This document shows positions 8,055 to 16,969 of a stretch of 64,000 nucleotides of DNA, piece after piece. This stretch comes from a virus. The number at the start of each line of letters is the position of its first letter. Within the stretch, counting starts at the first letter, position 1. The notes below the pieces were generated by a model. That model saw only the letters and a list, made by a program, of their open reading frames with translations. It was not told the origin of the DNA and made no database searches. The position numbers and the translations under genes were made by a program. The stretch is taken from positions 1-64,000 of IMG/VR virus record IMGVR_UViG_3300042301_004732. One strand, written 5' to 3'.

Positions 8055-9328
8055 GTCTTAATTTTGACTTCTGGCTTATATCCATACTTAGTGATAAATT
8101 CCTGTTCCATGATTAGCCGGACTCGGCCCGCATGTTGCTTTTTACAAATTACTGCATCATGAATAGGGATCGCCGTAATATCTTCGCTTAAAAGCCTAAA
8201 GAAAACTCCATCAAACATAAGGTCGGCTTCCATACTTTGAAGTTTAATTGAAAATTTGCTATTGCTGATATGTTTTTCGCTTTCAATGATTTCGTGAAGA
8301 TGGGGGAAAAGTTGTTTGAACATTACCAGTTTGGAAGAGTCATTCTGCCTTGGGTAATCGTAAAAGATTTGCGCAATACAACCGATTTTAAATTTTTGAT
8401 ATTTTTCATCCGTTGATATATCCGATTTAATCTTATCTGCTAAAAATTTGTAAAAGCCCTCATCAAGTGCCGCGTGGTATTCTTTTTTTTCTTTTTCAAA
8501 GCCGGGCTCATAAAACGACATACAGAGCCAAGGGTGACAGGCGGAAAAATCAACCTCTGTTGTCGGCTCTCCATCAATCAGGATGGCCGAACGGGACTCT
8601 CTCGGCATACAAGTCAGACTGTGGAATCGCCGCCCGCTCTTTTTGTCTTCCTTGAAGAAAATATTGCCGGACTCAATCTCGGTCAGGTGGGCATAAGCCG
8701 CAAAGAAGTCATTTCCGCCAAATTTTTTCGCTAATTCCTCGGGGCTATCCGAAAGAGTGACGGATTTCAGGTTTCGGTAAACCGCCTGATTGAATAAATT
8801 CTTATCCTGACTCAAAAATATCTCCGTCTCTTTATTGTTCACCCGACCAATCAGCTTTCCAGTGTATTTAACTCTCCATTTTTCGGGGCTCTCTTCGGCT
8901 TTTTGGGTCAGGCGGTAGGCCAGAGTCTTTCCTTCGGAAATAGAGTAGATGTTGTCACACTCGATCAGCCCAAGAGACAAAAGATCCCCAATCACTAAAT
9001 CGGTGTCGCGCGAGCCAAACAGAATTTCTAAATTTTTTCTGCTAAATCCGACCCACTTCTGATTTCTTTCCCATAAATCCGCTTCATACCGCATTAAGTT
9101 GTATCGGTTTAGAATTTCCTTTAAGAATACCAGAGATTTGATTTTTACCAAATCGGATTCCGGTCCTTCTGTCAGACGAATTAAATTTTCTTCCGAAAGC
9201 AAAACAACAATAGAATTATCTGAGTTCAATCTATGATCAAGACATAATCCATCAATGATAGGAGAGTAGAAGAGGTTAGGTATGTTAGAACCCTTAAGAA
9301 GATATGTATGATGCTTAGAAAGAGACAT
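8051..9328 (-). CDS. Family-A-type polymerase-like protein (TV-Pol-like)
   Basis: 425 residues from the ATG at 9328; a TTG five codons upstream is possible but less likely. A palm-type order of motifs is visible: GRRFHSLTCMP, then TEVDFSACHPWL (like motif A, catalytic Asp in DFS), then YQKFKIGCIAQIFYDYP (like the O-helix Lys...Tyr), and IPIHDAVICKK (like motif C, His-Asp). These resemble superfamily-A DNA polymerases and T7-type RNA polymerases, and best fit the transposon/virus 'TV-Pol' group described from comparative genomics. The N-terminal half has helix-turn-helix-like segments. The window also encodes a PolIII alpha, so this is a second polymerase-like enzyme of unknown substrate. Confidence 0.6.
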   Translation of the reverse strand: MSLSKHHTYLLKGSNIPNLFYSPIIDGLCLDHRLNSDNSIVVLLSEENLIRLTEGPESDLVKIKSLVFLKEILNRYNLMRYEADLWERNQKWVGFSRKNLEILFGSRDTDLVIGDLLSLGLIECDNIYSISEGKTLAYRLTQKAEESPEKWRVKYTGKLIGRVNNKETEIFLSQDKNLFNQAVYRNLKSVTLSDSPEELAKKFGGNDFFAAYAHLTEIESGNIFFKEDKKSGRRFHSLTCMPRESRSAILIDGEPTTEVDFSACHPWLCMSFYEPGFEKEKKEYHAALDEGFYKFLADKIKSDISTDEKYQKFKIGCIAQIFYDYPRQNDSSKLVMFKQLFPHLHEIIESEKHISNSKFSIKLQSMEADLMFDGVFFRLLSEDITAIPIHDAVICKKQHAGRVRLIMEQEFITKYGYKPEVKIKT

Positions 9329-9495
9329 GGATGAAACAAACAAACCAATAGCTATCCTACGGATATACCAGCCTATAAGAACTGTAATTTTCCGATTTAC
9401 CTAGGTAGTGTTTTTGAAATTTGAGCCAAAAGTCAAGGTTTTTAACTAAAATTCAGGCTTGACTCAATCCGAAAACTATCAAATAATGCCTTAAC
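9329..9495. promoter_or_regulatory. Divergent control region between minus and plus gene blocks
   Basis: This is the point where coding direction flips. Two -35-like boxes face away from each other: AGTCAAG (9431-9437; TTGACT on the minus strand) and CTTGACT (9458-9464), a perfect 7-base inverted repeat 20 bases apart. The plus-strand promoter is listed separately. No convincing minus-strand -10 box was found at normal spacing. Confidence 0.45.
9459..9487 (+). promoter_or_regulatory. Plus-strand promoter of the 9.5-kb block
   Basis: TTGACT (9459-9464), a 17-base spacer and AATAAT (9482-9487). Eight bases remain before the TTG start codon at 9496, so the transcript would be almost leaderless. 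Confidence 0.5.
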
Positions 9496-9708
9496 TTGAC
9501 AACTCCGACCCCAATCCAGCTCCGAACAACTTCCGGCGGAAAAGTCCTCTTTTATGGCCTGAGTCGGAATAAGGGCGTGGTCTGGATTCTTTGGGAGGGT
9601 CGGTCAACTCACATTCTGATTTCAGATTTGGACTCTGAATCTCAGGCCCGAGTTCAGGCAATCCTAGTTCAGACCTTAGCGGCGGAGCGGGCAGGCAAAC
9701 CGAATTAA
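9496..9708 (+). CDS. Hypothetical protein, TTG start
   Basis: 70 residues. No ATG exists in the frame and a stop lies at 9484, so TTG at 9496, just after a promoter, is the likely start. The body (KVLFYGLSRNKGVVWILWEGR, then an Ala/Gln-rich helix) looks like a real folded protein. Function unknown. Confidence 0.55.
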   Translation: MTTPTPIQLRTTSGGKVLFYGLSRNKGVVWILWEGRSTHILISDLDSESQARVQAILVQTLAAERAGKPN

Positions 9709-9718
9709 ATAAAAAAAT

Positions 9719-9919
9719 ATGAAAATTACGATAAACCAACAAAGGCGTTCTCGTTGTCCAAGTGCAAGCGCAGATATTAGTTTTGGATCTATTAGAGAGA
9801 TGGAAGATTTTTTGGCCGCTTTGAGCGAAATTAAAGAGCGGGCGGAACGGCATCCAGCCAATCCAAAAGAAATTTCTTGGCCAATCAATTCGGTTATTTC
9901 GAATTATTTTGAGAAATGA
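9719..9919 (+). CDS. Hypothetical protein
   Basis: 66 residues, mostly one long helix (REMEDFLAALSEIKERAERH). It overlaps the next gene by the ATGA motif. No family recognised. Confidence 0.5.
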   Translation: MKITINQQRRSRCPSASADISFGSIREMEDFLAALSEIKERAERHPANPKEISWPINSVISNYFEK

Positions 9920-10131
9920 AATTATTCGGTCAACCACCCCGCGATCCAGCGCGGATTGATGAAATACTAGCGGACTTAGGGAAGATCTGGAAGAAATACC
10001 CAGATTTTCGTTTCTACCAACTATTGAATCTGTTCGAAATGGAATACGCGAAAAGAGATAAGTTCTATGTAGAGGATTCGGATTTGCAGATTGGGATTGA
10101 CAAATTTAAGAAATTAAGAGGAATTAACTAA
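9916..10131 (+). CDS. Small 'IWKKYP' family protein (paralogue A)
   Basis: 71 residues. It has the pattern RIDEIL..LGKIWKKYPDFRFYQLLN, then FYVEDSDL. The same frame recurs in the gene at 10797-11042 (IWKKYPNLKFNQLIY, then FFFITDEEF). Such small proteins occur in Firmicute and phage genomes without a known role. It overlaps the preceding gene by four bases. Confidence 0.6.
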   Translation: MKLFGQPPRDPARIDEILADLGKIWKKYPDFRFYQLLNLFEMEYAKRDKFYVEDSDLQIGIDKFKKLRGIN

Positions 10132-10132
10132 A

Positions 10133-10327
10133 ATGATGCAACAAAATTCAATTACAATTGACGGTTTTATTGAAAATCTAGACTCATTGACCATCGGAAA
10201 GCAGGAGTTATCCGACTTTCTGTATTTCTCCATCGGAGGCCGAACGGCGAAATACGATATTCTATCTCAGACGGAGAACCGTGATGGCAATTTAGATCTA
10301 AAAGTTAAATTTATTGGGTATGAATAA
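10133..10327 (+). CDS. Hypothetical protein
   Basis: 64 residues beginning MMQQNSITIDGF; the second Met may be the actual start. An amphipathic N-terminal half and a beta-like C-terminus (DLKVKFIGYE). One base separates it from the gene upstream. Not recognised. Confidence 0.5.
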   Translation: MMQQNSITIDGFIENLDSLTIGKQELSDFLYFSIGGRTAKYDILSQTENRDGNLDLKVKFIGYE

Positions 10328-10335
10328 ATTCCAAA

Positions 10336-10740
10336 ATGGCAATTAAAATTATAGAGACCGGCGGATTCAGAGGTAGGACAAAAGTGTATCGAGGTGCGGA
10401 GGCACAAGGTATTGTTAATAAAGCGTTAGGCATTAGTTTTACTAATTATGATAATACGATTATGAATAAAAACTGGTTTAAATGCAAAGACACTCGTCCC
10501 TTTATCGACATCGCGCTTTTCTCCGCTGATTTCTGGGGTCATTCATACTGGTCTCATGACGAGACTGCAAATGAATTACATTATATCTTGCATTTCGTAG
10601 ATGACGACATTCTGCCGGAAGAACTCTGTAAAGTCGGCCCGGACGAGGCTCTGGAATTATTCCGGCTGATCGAGAAATACGGATACGATAAAGAGAATTA
10701 TCTCGCGGTTCAGAACTGGGCGGCAGAACGGAGTTATTGA
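10336..10740 (+). CDS. Hypothetical protein
   Basis: 134 residues, aromatic-rich (FWGHSYWSHDE at about 69-79), with an acidic C-terminal helix region. No known family. Last gene before the promoter at 10762. Confidence 0.55.
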   Translation: MAIKIIETGGFRGRTKVYRGAEAQGIVNKALGISFTNYDNTIMNKNWFKCKDTRPFIDIALFSADFWGHSYWSHDETANELHYILHFVDDDILPEELCKVGPDEALELFRLIEKYGYDKENYLAVQNWAAERSY

Positions 10741-10761
10741 TTTCTCCCTTTACTTTCCGTC

Positions 10762-10790
10762 TTGACAAGAAGTATAAAGAATTTTAATCT
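10762..10790 (+). promoter_or_regulatory. Promoter of the sugar/glycosylation block; leaderless start
   Basis: TTGACA (10762-10767), a 17-base spacer and TAATCT (10785-10790). The ATG at 10797 begins seven bases after the -10 box, at the expected +1. The upstream context TCCGTCTTGACAA resembles other promoters here. Confidence 0.65.
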
Positions 10791-10796
10791 CAGCCC

Positions 10797-11042
10797 ATGC
10801 TCGACCTCCTAAAGGAAAAAGAAGAAAGATCGGTCCAGATTAATCGGATTCTGACCCGCTTGTTTGAAATTTGGAAAAAATACCCGAATCTAAAATTCAA
10901 CCAACTGATTTATTATATTAATTCAGCGGGCGAAATTGGAGAACAGGATTTTTTCTTTATCACTGATGAGGAATTTGAAGAGGATATGGAGCGAGCGACA
11001 AGCACGGGTGGGCAACTTACGCGCGGGGAGGATGCTGAGTGA
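10797..11042 (+). CDS. Small 'IWKKYP' family protein (paralogue B)
   Basis: 81 residues, paralogue of the protein at 9916-10131 (shared RILTRLFEIWKKYPNLKFNQL and an F..TDEEF segment), with an extra acidic tail. First gene after the promoter, and its stop overlaps the GTG start of the glycosyltransferase. Confidence 0.6.
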   Translation: MLDLLKEKEERSVQINRILTRLFEIWKKYPNLKFNQLIYYINSAGEIGEQDFFFITDEEFEEDMERATSTGGQLTRGEDAE

Positions 11043-11905
11043 AGACTTATCGAGCCTTTGGATGGGAGGGACAGACGGGGCAGATTCAGAGAATTCGGCA
11101 AGGGCTGAATGAATTGGGGTGCGTGGAGGTTGACGCTGAACCGGATTTTATTTTCTCGAATGATGTGGGGAGCCATCTCCGGGCTGTTGCCATGAAGGAT
11201 CGCTTTCACAAGTCCAAGTTAATTTTGAACGTATTGGATATTCCTGAATTTTTATTACCCAATGGATATAATTTGGACGCGGCCAGAGAGTTGTTAAATT
11301 ATGCGGATGCTGTGACCTCCATCTCCAAACATACTCAGGGACAGGTCAAGAAGTTCTTCGGTTTGGATAGTTCGGTTATCTTTAATCCAGTTATGAATGT
11401 CGGGCCGTGCGCTTCGGATAAAGTCTTGCGCTACCTCAGTGTTGGGAGACGTTATGATAAAAATAAGCTCTATTCCGTTGTTCAGCAAGTATTTACGGAT
11501 GGTTTAAATCCGGAAGAGTTGGTAGAAATCGGGCCGGATCACGGTTCAATCGGTAAATACGTTGGAGTTATATCGGAGGGGGAATTATCCGAGTATTATT
11601 GCGGGGCCGACTTTTCTTTTTCTATTGGGCGTGAGGAAGGACTAAACTTACCCGTTTGCGAGGCGGCAATCTGTGGCTGCATTCCGGTCATACATTCGCA
11701 TCTTACGACCAGAGAAGAACTTCTACCACGAGAAGTCTTTCCGGAATATAACTATACGGAGACCACCAAGGAAAGCCTGATTAGGTTTGTCCGAGAAGTT
11801 GATGTCATTCATCTTAGCGAAAAGCTAGTTGACTATTTCGATTCGGAACATAAAGATAAATTTACTCCGGTTGGAGTCGCCTCTAAAATTCTTTCTACCC
11901 TTTAA
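11039..11905 (+). CDS. Glycosyltransferase, GT4-like
   Basis: 288 residues with a GTG start in the GTGA overlap with the preceding stop. The donor-binding part reads GREEGLNLPVCEAAICGC (about 201-218), equivalent to the ExFGxxxxEA motif of retaining GT4 enzymes. The N-terminal domain is short. It probably adds a sugar to a polysaccharide or protein acceptor, and the neighbouring sugar-nucleotide genes support that setting. Donor and acceptor cannot be read from the sequence. Confidence 0.75.
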   Translation: MKTYRAFGWEGQTGQIQRIRQGLNELGCVEVDAEPDFIFSNDVGSHLRAVAMKDRFHKSKLILNVLDIPEFLLPNGYNLDAARELLNYADAVTSISKHTQGQVKKFFGLDSSVIFNPVMNVGPCASDKVLRYLSVGRRYDKNKLYSVVQQVFTDGLNPEELVEIGPDHGSIGKYVGVISEGELSEYYCGADFSFSIGREEGLNLPVCEAAICGCIPVIHSHLTTREELLPREVFPEYNYTETTKESLIRFVREVDVIHLSEKLVDYFDSEHKDKFTPVGVASKILSTL

Positions 11906-11911
11906 TTCTGT

Positions 11912-12280
11912 ATGCATACCTTTTGTCGCGTTCCGGTTGGATATCATTGGGACTTCCTGAGTATATTGCGCGTGAAGTATATTAAGCACGGGGAAGATTC
12001 TGTTTTAAAAGACTACTACCAGTGCATAGAAGATCTTAAAATTCAGATCGGCCCACAAAAATTTGATGAAATATTTTATTCGGATGAGTATTTAGCCTTA
12101 TATCAGGCAAATGATTATCTTTTTGATTTGGTGGATATGATTAAAACCGATCCTTTGCGCGGCAAGGAATTAGACGATCAAGTTTTCGTGCGTTGGCAGA
12201 AAAAGAAAGCGTTGCAAGAAAAGTTTTTTGGTGGTGAGTTTTCCGAGAAAAAATATGGGTATACGGAGGAAGCGAAATGA
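11912..12280 (+). CDS. Hypothetical protein in sugar cluster
   Basis: 122 residues, mainly helical, with many aromatic and acidic residues and a basic helix near the end (RWQKKKALQEKFF). It overlaps the next gene by ATGA, so it is probably coupled to the PLP enzyme. No family recognised. Confidence 0.55.
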   Translation: MHTFCRVPVGYHWDFLSILRVKYIKHGEDSVLKDYYQCIEDLKIQIGPQKFDEIFYSDEYLALYQANDYLFDLVDMIKTDPLRGKELDDQVFVRWQKKKALQEKFFGGEFSEKKYGYTEEAK

Positions 12281-13497
12281 GTCAGAAGAAATATAATTGG
12301 CCGCTCTGCGCCTCCGTTTTTACTTTTTGGGATAAACTCAAAATCTCAAAGTTTCTATTTACGGAGAAAATCTGGACTTATGGCAAATGGGTTGAGCGGT
12401 ATGAAAATATGTGGTCGGACTATCTTGGCGGCGGGGCCTACGTTGTCATGGTCAGCAGCGGTTCGGCGGCAAACGAACTAATTGCATTGCGTCGGAAGTG
12501 GGAATTGGAGCGGGATGGAGAATGGCCGCGAAAAAATAAAGTTGTTGCGCCAGTAAATACGTGGATTTCTTCTGTAAGTTGTTGGTTAAACTCAGGTTAC
12601 GAAATAGTTTTCACAGACGTTGACCCGCGCAACCTAAATATGACTTCGGCGCACCTGAAAGAAGTCTTCGCCAAAGATACTAAGAAAGAGATTGGAACTG
12701 TTTTTTACACCGCCCTCTTGGGCTTCTTTGGCGACCTAGAAGAATGCAAGAGATTGACGGAGGAGCACGGCGCGAAATTCCTCATGGATAACTGCGAGGC
12801 GACTCTAAGCAGTTTTCAGACGAATGAAGGTAAGATTGATAACGTGATGAATTTTGTAACTTGTTCTACGTCACTGTTTTACTCGCACTTTTCGGTTTCG
12901 GGAACTGAAGGGGGCTTGGTGATCTGCCGTGATTATAACGAGGCGTGCTGGTATAAAATGATGAGATCCCACGGTCTGACTCGCGGAATGCCTGACCGAT
13001 TCAAGAATCCGGCGGTCAGTCCAATGTTCGACTTCTGCCTGATGGGCTCAAATTATCGTTCTTCAAACCTTCAAGCCTTCATGGCGAGTTTGGATTTTGA
13101 ACGGGCGATTGATTATTCTATCCGTGAGCGATATAAGATTTTTCATAGTTTTTACGCTTATTTGGACAGAGACCGTTTTCATAACTTTTATCAGCCCGAC
13201 CATTCAAAATATTCAGAAGTTGTCCCGCTTGCCATTCCGATTATCTGTAAGAATAAGACGATCCGCGACATGGTCGAACTTCATTGTCGCTTGAATGGTA
13301 TCGAGACCCGCCCGATCATCGGCGGAGTGTTGGTCGCTCATAACGCCTTTAAAAATTGCAAATCTCAAAAGTTCGGCAAACCAGAAGATTATCCCGTTGC
13401 TAATCACGCCCACGAATGCGGGTTATATATCGGTCTGAATAAGAATGTAACGACGGAAATGGCCCGGCAGCTCGCCCAAGATTTAAACTCACTCTAA
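12277..13497 (+). CDS. DegT/DnrJ/EryC1-family PLP sugar enzyme with His in place of Lys (3-dehydratase-like)
   Basis: 406 residues, with a purine-rich SD (GGAGGAAG) before the ATG. Family features are clear: MVSSGSAANE, APVNTWISSVSCWLNSG, FTDVDPRNLNM, LMDNCEATL and the loop SHFSVSGTEGG. Aminotransferases of this family carry the PLP-binding Lys in that loop. Here the position is His204 (codon 12886-12888). The same substitution defines ColD (GDP-4-keto-6-deoxymannose 3-dehydratase) and E1/RfbH-type 3-dehydrases, which remove the C3 hydroxyl instead of transferring an amino group. With Gmd at 27682 and an RmlD-like reductase at 15722, a GDP-3,6-dideoxyhexose (colitose-type) route is plausible. 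The substrate is inferred, not shown. Confidence 0.75.
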   Translation: MSQKKYNWPLCASVFTFWDKLKISKFLFTEKIWTYGKWVERYENMWSDYLGGGAYVVMVSSGSAANELIALRRKWELERDGEWPRKNKVVAPVNTWISSVSCWLNSGYEIVFTDVDPRNLNMTSAHLKEVFAKDTKKEIGTVFYTALLGFFGDLEECKRLTEEHGAKFLMDNCEATLSSFQTNEGKIDNVMNFVTCSTSLFYSHFSVSGTEGGLVICRDYNEACWYKMMRSHGLTRGMPDRFKNPAVSPMFDFCLMGSNYRSSNLQAFMASLDFERAIDYSIRERYKIFHSFYAYLDRDRFHNFYQPDHSKYSEVVPLAIPIICKNKTIRDMVELHCRLNGIETRPIIGGVLVAHNAFKNCKSQKFGKPEDYPVANHAHECGLYIGLNKNVTTEMARQLAQDLNSL

Positions 13498-13498
13498 A

Positions 13499-14092
13499 AT
13501 GCAACTACAAGACATCATTCAAAAATTAAACCCCAAGAACATTTGGGAAATCGGCGTTGGTAATCCGGATATTTGCCGGGCAAGACCCTATCTGAACGGG
13601 CCGATTCAGTTAAAGTTATTTGAGGTTAATCCCAAGACATACAACGATTTGGTATCTGCTTACGGGCATTATCCGAATATTCAGATTAGCAATTTTGGTC
13701 TGTATGACAAGAATGATACGATTGAGTTCCTAGAAGATGGTGATTCAACTTGCTCTGCCGAGGTCGCCGCGCCGACATTTGTTCTCGGGACTCCGAAGAT
13801 GGGGTCGGATTGGGTTGCGGCCAAGCCTAGGGTTCGGATGACTGTCCGTGATATGGCCGAGGTCGATCTGGGCGATATTGATGTTGCGCTGATTGACACG
13901 GAAGGGTGTGAATACAAAATTATCTCTCGGATGAAGTCTCGCCCGATGTTTTTGAGCGTGGAGACGCATAATGAGTGGTATAAGACGCCGGATTACGAAA
14001 AATTGCTTGACTGGTTTAGGGAAAATAATTATAAGTTAATCCATACGGATGTTACCGACTCGTGGTATCTCCGTGGCGACATTAATCTTTAA
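13499..14092 (+). CDS. FkbM-like methyltransferase
   Basis: 197 residues with a Rossmann-type SAM fold: IWEIGVGNPDICRARPYL (about 14-31), KLFEVNPKTY, then VDLGDIDVALIDTEGCEYKII (the FkbM-type Asp-Glu-Gly segment). FkbM proteins O-methylate sugars or polyketides, and the setting favours sugar methylation. It starts one base after the PLP enzyme stop. Confidence 0.7.
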   Translation: MQLQDIIQKLNPKNIWEIGVGNPDICRARPYLNGPIQLKLFEVNPKTYNDLVSAYGHYPNIQISNFGLYDKNDTIEFLEDGDSTCSAEVAAPTFVLGTPKMGSDWVAAKPRVRMTVRDMAEVDLGDIDVALIDTEGCEYKIISRMKSRPMFLSVETHNEWYKTPDYEKLLDWFRENNYKLIHTDVTDSWYLRGDINL

Positions 14093-14100
14093 TTCCAGAT

Positions 14101-14298
14101 ATGAAAACCACAAATCCAAAAGATACTCACTGGCCAACCGGCGCTCCCATTTTTACGGAAAAAGAAATGCGCGACCTACATAATTCCGCACAGCGTCTAG
14201 CTATCGCCCTTTCCGTTATTGTTGATTGCGGTGGAATCGGCGCGGAAGATATGTATGATGAAGCGCGGGATGCTTTAAGACAATATAACGATCTCTAA
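14101..14298 (+). CDS. Hypothetical protein
   Basis: 65 residues, one helical segment of alternating polarity (EKEMRDLHNSAQRLAIALSV) followed by Gly and acidic residues. No family recognised. It lies between two methyltransferase genes. Confidence 0.5.
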   Translation: MKTTNPKDTHWPTGAPIFTEKEMRDLHNSAQRLAIALSVIVDCGGIGAEDMYDEARDALRQYNDL

Positions 14299-14302
14299 TT
14301 TT

Positions 14303-14839
14303 ATGGACATTAAAACTAAACTCCGAACAGAAACTTCCGCCCGCGATGAAGTATTCCGAACCGCGCTGACTTACCTCGGAGGGCGACCTGCCGAATTCAT
14401 TGAAATTGGTTGTCTCCGCGACCTGAATTCCCGCGCTGGCGATGGCTGGTCAACTCTGCATTGGGCGGATTATATCGAGAAGAATGATGGGAATTTGACC
14501 GTTGTTGATATTACGAAAGAATCACTGGATCTTTGCCGAGGTTTGATTAATAACTTCGCGATTGAGGCAGAGTATTTAAATTGCAAGGGTGAGTCTTTGA
14601 GGTTGGATACTTACGATTTTGTTTATCTTGATGGCGGGATTTGCCCGCATGAGGCATTGGCGCAATTTCAAAAGTGCAATACAGAAACTCAACTCATTCT
14701 GATGGATGATTTTCATACCAAGGGAGTGATTGTTGATGAGAAATATCCGGACAAACTCCTTTTCCGATTCTCGAATGGGCATAAGATGGCTTTGTATGGT
14801 CGGGGCGTGAAGGCGGGGGAGAAGTTTATTCAAGTATGA
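14303..14839 (+). CDS. SAM-dependent methyltransferase-like protein
   Basis: 178 residues. FIEIGCLRDLNSRAGDG (about 31-47) is a glycine-rich motif I, followed by LTVVDITKESLDLCR and DFVYLDGGICPHEAL, the last typical of class I O-methyltransferases that act on sugars or small molecules. It overlaps the GT9-like gene by ATGA. Substrate unknown. Confidence 0.65.
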   Translation: MDIKTKLRTETSARDEVFRTALTYLGGRPAEFIEIGCLRDLNSRAGDGWSTLHWADYIEKNDGNLTVVDITKESLDLCRGLINNFAIEAEYLNCKGESLRLDTYDFVYLDGGICPHEALAQFQKCNTETQLILMDDFHTKGVIVDEKYPDKLLFRFSNGHKMALYGRGVKAGEKFIQV

Positions 14840-15714
14840 GTAAGATTGGAAAGAATTTTAAGATCTTCGGAATAAGGCAGTCCTTGCTGGGCGATTCTAT
14901 TATGAGTTTGCCCATCCTCACTTATCTTGAAAAAAGATACCCTAACAGTTATAAGATTTTTCACATTGCGAAAAAGTGCAGTCAGGCCGCGCCGCTGTAT
15001 TTTAATCAGCCTCTTATCGACCGAATACTGATTTCGGATTGCCCAGAGGGCTTCGGACCTAACGATTACGAAGTTATGAAGACCTGTGACTTGGTATTAA
15101 ACACCATGCCGCCGCATCCAGACGATAGGTTTCCTAATGACTTCGACATCTACGAGGAAACATTTAGGATGAGCGGCCTGCCGATTGAAGAATTCTGGGC
15201 AATGACCGAAGAAGAAAAACGCCCCAAGCTCGTTAAATGGTTTGATACGGAAAATCTTGGTCCAAAAACACTTGCATTTTTCGCTTGCGCCGGATACGGG
15301 GCTAATGGCTGGGCGAGTAGGAATCCAACGAAGCAATGGTATGAAAAACTGCTACCCATGCTGTATGCCGAAGGATTTACGATTTATCAATTCGGGCACC
15401 CATTGGATTATACTTTTGCGCCGCATTCCCAACATGTCGATTGCCGGAGTCTGCCGTTTTTCGACCAAGTAAAGAAATCTCTCGGAACTTCAATTGCCTT
15501 GGCAACCGATTCGGGAACTTCGTTAATCCTTGGCGCGTATGGCTTTGCGCAGGTAAGTTTACTGACAAACCATTGGAACTCTCCAAAACATGTTCGTAAT
15601 TTTTACGCATTCGGAACAAATAATCCCAATAACTATTCATTCTTTGGGATGAATCACTGTGACAACATTTCACAAAAAGAAGTGCTTGACAAGATAATCG
15701 AAAAGACGAAATAA
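14836..15714 (+). CDS. GT9-like (heptosyltransferase-type) glycosyltransferase
   Basis: 292 residues. The N-terminus (FKIFGIRQSLLGDSIMSLPIL) is the GT9 pattern with Gly-Asp for acceptor chemistry. The C-terminal domain has FFACAGYGANGWASRNPTKQW, then ALATDSGTSLILGAYG, matching the donor-site DSG...A element of ADP-heptose transferases. Such enzymes build LPS core in Gram-negative bacteria, which hints at the host. A transfer of a related sugar to a phage or host glycan is equally possible. Confidence 0.7.
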   Translation: MSKIGKNFKIFGIRQSLLGDSIMSLPILTYLEKRYPNSYKIFHIAKKCSQAAPLYFNQPLIDRILISDCPEGFGPNDYEVMKTCDLVLNTMPPHPDDRFPNDFDIYEETFRMSGLPIEEFWAMTEEEKRPKLVKWFDTENLGPKTLAFFACAGYGANGWASRNPTKQWYEKLLPMLYAEGFTIYQFGHPLDYTFAPHSQHVDCRSLPFFDQVKKSLGTSIALATDSGTSLILGAYGFAQVSLLTNHWNSPKHVRNFYAFGTNNPNNYSFFGMNHCDNISQKEVLDKIIEKTK

Positions 15715-15721
15715 TACACCC

Positions 15722-16615
15722 ATGTCTAATAAAAAAATCTCCGTTTTAATCCTCGGCGGCGGCGCACTAGGCAAAGTTTTCACAAAAGTCTTTAATACCG
15801 GAGAGTTTGATCTAGCCGTCGCCAAACGAAAGAAATTCAACTCAGAAGATGCTGGGAAGGGCTATCTGACTTATGAGTTTGACGCGGTTAACTGCCCGCC
15901 ATATGTCGCCAAAGACTTTGACTACATCGTGAATTGCATTGGGGTCATACCACAAAAAATTGATGAGGCATGCACGCATTCTAAACTCAATGCCTTGTTA
16001 GTTAATTCCGCCTTCCCCTACCAACTCGCCAAGAACTGCCCGAATAGTCGAATTATCCATATCTCGACCTCTCATGTTTTTGCCTTAACCGGTGGCAGCA
16101 AGACGGAAAATGATTGGCCGCAACCTCTGACGACCTATGAGAAGACGAAATTCACCGGGGAAGTCTGGGCCGAGAACGTGATGAATCTCCGCTGCTCCGT
16201 CGTGGGGCCGGGCGGCGGGCTATTTGAGTGGTTCAAGACGGAGAGAAAACAGAAGGGTCGGGTTGAAGGTTATACGAATCATATGTGGAATGGCTTAACA
16301 TCATTGAAATTGGCGGAAATCTGCCGAGGTATCATCCGAGATGAGCTATTTTGCGGAGGTATCCAGCACATTGTCCCTAACGGGAAGGTCAGTAAGCATC
16401 AGCTCTTATGGGAATTGAATCAGTATCCTTGGGGTGAATCTGACAAGGCGGCGGAGATAGTGGAAGCAAAGGCTGATTGCGGCTTGGATAGAACCCTTGG
16501 AACCGTCCGACTGATTGAAAATATGGCGCTTTGGCGTGGGGCGGGCAGCTTGGCTCCATTGGATATTCGGACGCAAATTAGAGAGATGGCGATTTGGGTG
16601 GAGGAGAACAAATAA
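15722..16615 (+). CDS. RmlD/ColC-like NAD(P)-dependent sugar reductase or epimerase/reductase
   Basis: 297 residues, extended SDR. N-terminal VLILGGGALGKVF (8-20) binds the nucleotide, ISTSHVF (114-120) supplies the catalytic Ser/Thr, and YEKTK (Y139, K143) is the SDR YxxxK pair. RmlD reduces dTDP-4-keto-rhamnose; the related ColC epimerises at C5 and reduces C4 of GDP-4-keto-3,6-dideoxymannose. Since no dTDP-rhamnose genes are visible but gmd and a ColD-like enzyme are, a GDP-sugar substrate is favoured as inference. Confidence 0.7.
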   Translation: MSNKKISVLILGGGALGKVFTKVFNTGEFDLAVAKRKKFNSEDAGKGYLTYEFDAVNCPPYVAKDFDYIVNCIGVIPQKIDEACTHSKLNALLVNSAFPYQLAKNCPNSRIIHISTSHVFALTGGSKTENDWPQPLTTYEKTKFTGEVWAENVMNLRCSVVGPGGGLFEWFKTERKQKGRVEGYTNHMWNGLTSLKLAEICRGIIRDELFCGGIQHIVPNGKVSKHQLLWELNQYPWGESDKAAEIVEAKADCGLDRTLGTVRLIENMALWRGAGSLAPLDIRTQIREMAIWVEENK

Positions 16616-16618
16616 CTT

Positions 16619-16960
16619 ATGAATAACGATATTCAATTTGGTTGCCTGAATGTTGATACTGGTGAATTCCGAAAGGGCCATATTGATAAATCCGGCAATC
16701 AACAGTTTAAAAGATTGCCTTGGTATAAGCGATTATTTTTCCGAGAGCCGAGTCAGACGGAGTTGGTCGGGACTACGACCCTTTCGGTTGGTTTTATTTG
16801 GACGAGAGATACGGATTTGAAGGATGTAAAGGCGGCTCTTTATAGAAAATTCAATCCGTATGCCGGAAAGACTCAGAAAATTTGGGCCAAACAAAATGGA
16901 AATACAGTGTTTTTTGATCCTTTTATATATGACGAAAATAAGCAATTAGTTATAAATTAA
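16619..16960 (+). CDS. Hypothetical protein
   Basis: 113 residues, beta-rich with a basic aromatic patch (LPWYKRLFFRE). No family recognised. It sits three bases after the reductase and before a glycosyltransferase. Confidence 0.55.
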   Translation: MNNDIQFGCLNVDTGEFRKGHIDKSGNQQFKRLPWYKRLFFREPSQTELVGTTTLSVGFIWTRDTDLKDVKAALYRKFNPYAGKTQKIWAKQNGNTVFFDPFIYDENKQLVIN

Positions 16961-16969
16961 GACAATTTT

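Noticed and set aside
9491-9937. Minus-strand frame of 148 residues opposite the 9.5-kb genes
   Set aside because: Its composition is that of a frame shadow and the plus-strand genes fit the promoter and spacing.
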